DNA from: Rutpela maculata | Lineage: Eukaryota > Arthropoda > Insecta > Coleoptera > Cerambycidae | NCBI GenBank assembly: GCA_936432065.2 | Contig: OW386292.2 | Coordinates: 133,873,460-133,937,459 of the forward strand | DNA: 64,000 nt | Direction: 5' to 3' | Part shown: positions 59,841 through 64,000 of the stretch, piece after piece | Layout: each line of letters starts with the position of its first letter | Position numbering within the stretch: the first letter of the stretch is position 1 | Notes under the pieces: generated by a model | What the model was told of the DNA's origin: nothing | Database searches by the model: none | Seen by the model: only the letters and a program-made list of their open reading frames with translations | Made by a program: the position numbers and the translations under genes

Positions 59841-60644
59841 CTACTTTTCTCTAGTTTTTTTGTTATTTCTGAATTATACCCTATAATATTTTCAGTTGCT
59901 CACTGTTCACATATTTTTTGTGTGTATATGTTTTTACAATGTGATATTTTTCTTTGTATTTCTACCGACAATATTTCTTAACTGTACTTTGTACAGTTTC
60001 TGAAACTAATAAATATTATTATTATTATATACTATCAAAAGATTGGTACGAGAATAAAAAAAGCACTCCTGAAGAACGGTTACGGGTAGTAGAGGCTGCT
60101 GCGGCAGTTATTAGGAAAGATATTCGATCATGTATAGTTGAAACCAAGTCTTATCCGCCTCCAAGTAAAATGCTGGATGATGTTAATGAAGAAATACCAA
60201 AAACTTTATTATATTTTTTACAAGAAGTTATAATAGAAAATAGAAAAGGAAAAACAGATCATTTAAAAACAAAATGCACATCTATAAGTCATGCTTCGGT
60301 TCGAGAACGGTCATTTTCATCTCAGCTACTATTAGACCTATCTGTATTTCTTCATAGAAGGTATGGATCTAAACGACTATTAGATGTTTTGTCTGGCTTG
60401 GGATTTTGTGCTTCGTATAGTAATACTGTTCAGTATGAGATTTCAGCAGTTTATCATCCGCAACCTCATATTTTACCATCAGAGCCCAAATGATTTCGAT
60501 GAAGAAAGTGAACATGTACCTGAAATCCTTGAAGCTTTAAAGTCGAATGTAACAGACAACGAGGATGATGATAATGAATTTGAAATTCAAGTTGAGCGAC
60601 CAGAAGAAGAAGACGATGATGAAGAAGAAAATTAAGTTGCATAT

Positions 60645-61311
60645 GTGCTATTAATAAGAAAATCAACAAAAAAAAAGTAACTATAAACATAATATCTTCT
60701 TTTTCAGCCCGTTTGTGCCCAGTATTGAGCATATATATTAATATTTTCCATCTTCTCCCATCCTGTGCGGCTCTTATCCATGGTAGTACTGGAACTCTCT
60801 TGATGTCATCGTACCATCGAGTTGTTGGTCTACCTCTATTCCTTCTCCCCCCCTCCCCCCCCTCCCCCCCCCTCCATTGTCTCCAATGAAGGATCTTAGC
60901 ATTCCATCTGTTTTCCTTGATGCGAGCTATGTGTCCGGCATAGTCCCATTTCAACTGTGTTATTCTTTTTGTTATGTCAGTTACTTTAGTTCTCTGCCTG
61001 ATCTATTAGTTTCTTCCCCTTTGTATTAATGAGATACCGATCATTGTCCTTTCCATAGCCCTTTGTGTCACTTCCAGTTTCGTTATTATTTGTTTTGTGA
61101 GGCTCCAGGTTTGAGCTCCATAGGTTATGACAGGAAGAATACACTGGTCAAATACTTTGGATCCCAAGTGCTGAGGTATCTTTTTATTTTTCAAAATAAA
61201 AGCTAATTTTCCCAATCGACTTTCCATATCTTTATTTTGCTTTCCCAGGGTTACATTTTGTCCCAAGTATATATATTCTCTAACATAATATGTTAAATAG
61301 TAAATAATCAA
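60645..61311 (-). pseudogene. RTE-type retrotransposon, 3' fragment of RT
   Basis: On minus, 61311-61006 gives EYIYLGQNVTLGKQNKDMES, FDQCILPVITYGAQTWSLTK and VTQRAMERTMIGISL. A second frame, 60954-60740, gives KWDYAGHIARIKENRW, RNRGRPTTRWYDDIKRV and WIRAAQDGRRWKIL. These are the thumb and C-terminal signatures of RTE-like RTs common in insects. The catalytic core is absent, so this is a 5'-truncated copy with at least one frame change. A poly-C/G tract near 60848-60875 has expanded within the Gly-rich part. Inserted just after the stop of the transposon gene. Confidence 0.78.
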
Positions 61312-61923
61312 AGTTTTTTCATATTTTTAATAAATAACTAACTTTATAAATCGTATTATTTTAGGATTCCACAGTTGACCTTGCGTTATGACATATACGG
61401 CTAAGCACTCCCCCACTCTTCGCGCGCCATCTCAAGAATGGTTGAATGTATAAAATATTGCTTGATACAAAATTTCTAGAGAATTTTATGCTCTACGACT
61501 TTTATAATAAATCAAAACGTCATTTAGAGCATAGAAAACGAGATATTTACAAAAAACCGATTCTTGCCATCTTTGACCATGAATATCTTGACTCGCGTAC
61601 ACGAGATTCTATGAGACTTTTGAGCCAACTTATAAAATGCCAAAACAAAGATTTATACAAGTTTACAGTTTATTATCCTTCATTCCGAGGTTCACCCTTT
61701 TTTATACCTTATATGACTGGATCAAAACTATTTTCACTGACAAACTACGATATTCAAAAACAACAGAAATTTACAATAAAAATAATACAGTTGTATTCGT
61801 TAGAACAATAGCAAGTATCTAAAATAGTTTTAAAGATTATACTATGTTTGGTCTTTTAAATATTTCTAATAAATCGAAAATAAACGCATATTTCCCTCTC
61901 ACTCTGCATAATCCTAACCTTAA

Positions 61924-62177
61924 CACTAAATTCATTGCCAACCAAACCAATATATGTGAAACCAACACCCTGGATTTCGATGTTTTTTTAAGTATGTGGG
62001 GCTATTCAGAAAAAGTGATGTTGGTCTCGCCTTTCCTTAGAGAAGTTCATGAAAAACAAAGGAGTATCATCACTTATTCACATTTTCAAATATACACCTT
62101 CTGTCAAATCTTGATGTGTTTAACCTAGTTCAAATGATACTGAAGAGGGAATTTTAAAAAATCTGAATATATATTGA
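61924..62177 (+). other. Displaced 3' UTR region of the zinc-finger gene
   Basis: CACTAAATTCATTGCC at 61924 resembles CATTAAATTCGTTTG just after the paralogue's stop at 2001. It therefore marks the original 3' flank, now 6.7 kb from the stop codon. 61980-62080 also looks faintly like a transposase tail but is too eroded to call. Confidence 0.5.
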
Positions 62178-62179
62178 TA

Positions 62180-63017
62180 CAGGGTGACAATCGGGAACCG
62201 GACGATTTTGAAATAAGTGTTACACAAAGAATTTGCAAGATATAAGGTTTTATTAACACCAGAGTGAAGCTTACACAATGCCGTTTACAATGTGTATCAA
62301 GTATGGAAGATAATATTATCGAGATGGTGTTTTTTTTTTTTTTTTTCCAGAATGAATCAATCGTTCATGGACATTTCGTGGATTTTCGGGAGCCCAGTTC
62401 CTGAAGTTCTGTTTATTAACTGCTCCATCTAAATGAAATAGAGCTTCGTCGCTTAGAAGCTGCAGACCTAAATTGCCTTCCAAAATCACTTGCATTCTAT
62501 TAGCGAAATCCTCAAGAGTTTCAAAATCTCTTTCCTTTAATTTCTGAACAGTAGTTTGTAGGGGTGGAATTTTGAATCCTTATGCAAGATTTTTCTAACC
62601 GATTCCCGATTCATGTTCAACTCGATTGCATGTTTTCGGGACCGTGAAGGACTTCTGGTGAGCGCCTCTCTCACTTGCTCTATGTTTTCAGGGGTTCTTA
62701 CGGTATGTTGTGGACCTTGTGACTTTTTCTTCATTATACTGCCAGTTGTTCTCAAATTATTGACCCATCTTATGAGACGGAACAGCTCCCCGTCGACCAA
62801 TATTAAAGTGAATGCGAAAAAGCCAGTGTAGTTATCAGTGACTCGCCATTTCGGATAAACATGTCGTATGCAAACATTGAATGCTCTACTGTCCACTACA
62901 CCATTGTTACTAAAATGGCACATTACAAAGGTAGTAACATCGCATTTGCCCTCCTCTAACCTCGCTAAGCTCCATACTATGCGTTTCAGAAACATCCGGT
63001 TCTCGACTGTCACCCTG
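62180..63017 (-). mobile_element. Tc1/mariner-class element, 838 bp, internally deleted
   Basis: Tips CAGGGTGACAATCGGGAACC and the complement of CAGGGTGACAGTCGAGAACC, TA at 62178-62179 and 63018-63019. A transposase relic lies on minus. Confidence 0.8.
62340..62770 (-). pseudogene. Tc1/mariner-class transposase relic
   Basis: Minus strand: LRTTGSIMKKKSQG, VRTPENIEQVREALTRSPSR and RESVRKILHKDSKFHPYKL form the second helix-turn-helix region and the start of the linker. After a frame change and a deletion come DEALFHLDGAVNKQ and NWAPENPRNVHE, belonging to the catalytic domain around its second Asp region. The first Asp region and the C-terminus are gone. The family resemblance is to DDE_3-type insect transposases that use 'RSGRP...VRTPENIERVREAL' linkers. 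Confidence 0.75.
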
Positions 63018-63266
63018 TATAAAACTCTCTCTGTTCGGCAACTTTCGCTTTTTTTTGCCAACGCTCTGTATATTTTTTTTCATTTAAACTAAAGCAATTG
63101 GCAATTGTTAACTACATGGCAAAAATTAAACTTTTTATTCATACTATTTTTCTCTTATAATTTTAGTACAAAGAATGGGCCATAGAGGAACAGTGGATTC
63201 CTGACATTAAAATATTACGATTTAACCAAACTTACCTTAGTCCAAAAGTTGATATTAACAGAGATA

Positions 63267-64000
63267 CAGGGTGTTAAAGTCAATATTATATTTATAATTT
63301 TCCTACATAACTTTTGAAGTTTTTCAAATATTGGTACAAAAATTGGTGAATAGGAGTTTTTTGATATATGAGAAATTCAAATCTTATCCTATTTTTGGTG
63401 TAAATCCTAGAGGGCGACACATAAGCATTTGTTTAAGGTGTACATGTACTCCTAACTTTTTCACCCGTAATGTTATAGCCTTTTTTATTTAAAAAATCCT
63501 GAACCTACATCATTTTGACGGAGAAAAGTATACTTGTCATTAGAAATTGACCGTTTCGAGATAATCGCATTGTAACAGTCAGCCGCATAATTCATTATAA
63601 GAAATATTAACATAGTAGGCCCCGATGTCAATAATACTTCTGACAATTAAACACGGCTAAATCTGACAGTTACTGTGTTGTAATGTATTACGAAAAAATT
63701 ATATTTTTTGCACAATGCCGAGGCATAATTTTTTTTCAAATAGAGAAATGATTGATATGGTGGCTATTTATGCTCAAGAAAATTATAATGGACGTGCTGC
63801 AGCAAGCAAATATGCGAATACTTATCCAAATCGAAGGCAACCTGATCGAAAATTATTCTCAAGACTTTTTGCAGGATTAAAGGAAATGGGTTCTTGTCAT
63901 CCTAACGTTCTCATGGACGCCCTGTAGTTCGTAGTGTCCAATAAGAGGAAGCAGTATTAAATCTTATTGAAGACGATCCTGAAATAAGTATTCGCCGAAT
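63267..64000 (+). mobile_element. Tc1/mariner-class element, cut by the window end
   Basis: Left tip CAGGGTGTTAAAGTCAATAT after TA (63265-63266), followed by about 450 bp of leader and a transposase start at 63715. The right end lies outside the window. Confidence 0.66.
63715..64000 (+). pseudogene. Transposase N-terminus (HTH), partial, frameshifted
   Basis: ATG at 63715: MPRHNFFSNREMIDMVAIYA, GRAAASKYANTYPNRRQPDR and FSRLFAGLKEMGS form a helix-turn-helix as in insect Tc1/mariner-class transposases (M-x-F-S-x-x-E ... Y-P-N-R-x-x-P-D-R). The frame ends at 63927; the neighbouring frame continues GRPVVRSVQ and, after a stop, EEAVLNLIEDDPEISIRR, the expected linker. So there is one frameshift and one stop before the window ends. 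The catalytic domain would lie to the right. Confidence 0.7.

Larger units (their letters stand above)
56372..60031 (+). mobile_element. Non-LTR retrotransposon (EN plus RT), CR1/Jockey-like group
   Basis: Inserted in the gene above between AAGAAAAT and ACTATCAAAAGATTGG. The 5' end seems short of full length, because the endonuclease begins almost at once. The 3' end has AATAAATATTATTATTATTA. It carries endonuclease and RT coding remains on + and is split by a hAT-like MITE (57958-58719). Confidence 0.78.
55761..60635 (+). pseudogene. Cys-rich transposon gene, split by a retrotransposon
   Basis: The 5' part opens MADVCFICDKSHSEGDSVNV, changes frame near 55840, then reads LKTASIARNDRHIKYLNILT, SVNVHVECRKVYISK and FKTLCLFCGQ, paired-Cys motifs that suggest zinc binding. 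A frame change in a poly-A run near 56055 follows, then KAEERDDFLGKLVKDRILFE and EAKYHTIY. The 3' part resumes after the retrotransposon at about 60032: LSKDWYENKKSTPEERLRVV ... LDVLSGLGFCASYSNTVQYE, and an acidic tail in a shifted frame to a stop at 60635. Similar proteins recur in insect and Hydra genomes as repeat-borne, uncharacterised genes (from memory). Its role is unknown. At least three frameshifts plus the insertion make it dead. Confidence 0.66.
55230..61919 (+). mobile_element. TTAA-flanked TIR transposon at the zinc-finger stop codon
   Basis: Arms of about 480-550 bp (55230-55712 and 61362-61919) are inverted; tips GGATAGGATTTTACAGAGTG and the complement of GGTTAGGATTATGCAGAGTG. 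TTAA lies at 55226-55229 and 61920-61923. Inside are a degraded two-part gene (55761-60635), a non-LTR retrotransposon (about 56372-60031) and an RTE fragment (60645-61311). TTAA targets are used by piggyBac and Kolobok elements; which class this belongs to is not settled by the sequence I can read. Confidence 0.82.

Noticed and set aside
61980..62080. Transposase-like tail (DVFLSMWGYSEK)
   Set aside because: It faintly recalls the catalytic end of Tc1/mariner transposases, but too few residues agree and it lies outside any TIR pair.

Overview
The window looks like AT-rich, transposon-dense insect DNA, plausibly from a beetle. That guess rests on long repeat-filled introns, GT-AG splicing, hAT/mariner/non-LTR/RTE/Crypton-type remains and many '(T)AAATGGGACACCCTGTAT'-like repeat fragments; the species cannot be read from the sequence. 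I see no prokaryotic features.

One host gene runs through most of the window on the + strand: a twelve-finger C2H2 zinc-finger protein of about 586 residues. Its seven exons are 9140-9624, 14422-14721, 43850-44045, 51280-51462, 52590-52775, 53168-53452 and 55104-55229. All splice phases agree, and four introns cut a finger at the same place (three residues after its second Cys, phase 0). The last exon of a paralogous gene lies at 1881-2000, so the locus is a tandem zinc-finger cluster. Nothing else looks like a clearly intact host gene; 39530-39869 is an unexplained candidate exon.

The rest is largely repeats. 2.0-5.1 kb holds foldback/MITE elements. 5.8-8.8 kb is a nest of hAT-type elements with perfect 8-bp target duplications, next to a broken THAP-domain fragment. 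Intron 1 (9.6-14.4 kb) holds a 5'-truncated non-LTR retrotransposon and a hairpin element. Intron 2 (14.7-43.8 kb) holds large foldbacks, two copies of a TA-flanked palindromic element (one split by a DDE transposon of IS4EU/ISL2EU type, the other by a near-solo LTR and a tandem-repeat MITE), a Crypton tyrosine-recombinase relic and a 1.67-kb TIR element. Intron 3 (44.0-51.3 kb) holds two hAT elements, a 'CCCAAGGAACAATT'-ended repeat family and a TIR element carrying a MITE.

The most striking structure is at 55230-61919. A TIR element flanked by TTAA sits exactly at the stop codon of the zinc-finger gene: the TAA stop is part of the TTAA target, and the old 3' UTR resumes at 61924. This element was itself hit by a non-LTR retrotransposon, which was then hit by a hAT-like MITE; an RTE fragment lies further along. 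The window ends in two Tc1/mariner-class relics.

In effect the window is one host gene whose introns and 3' UTR record successive layers of transposition. Nearly all transposase and RT genes seen here are frameshifted or truncated.
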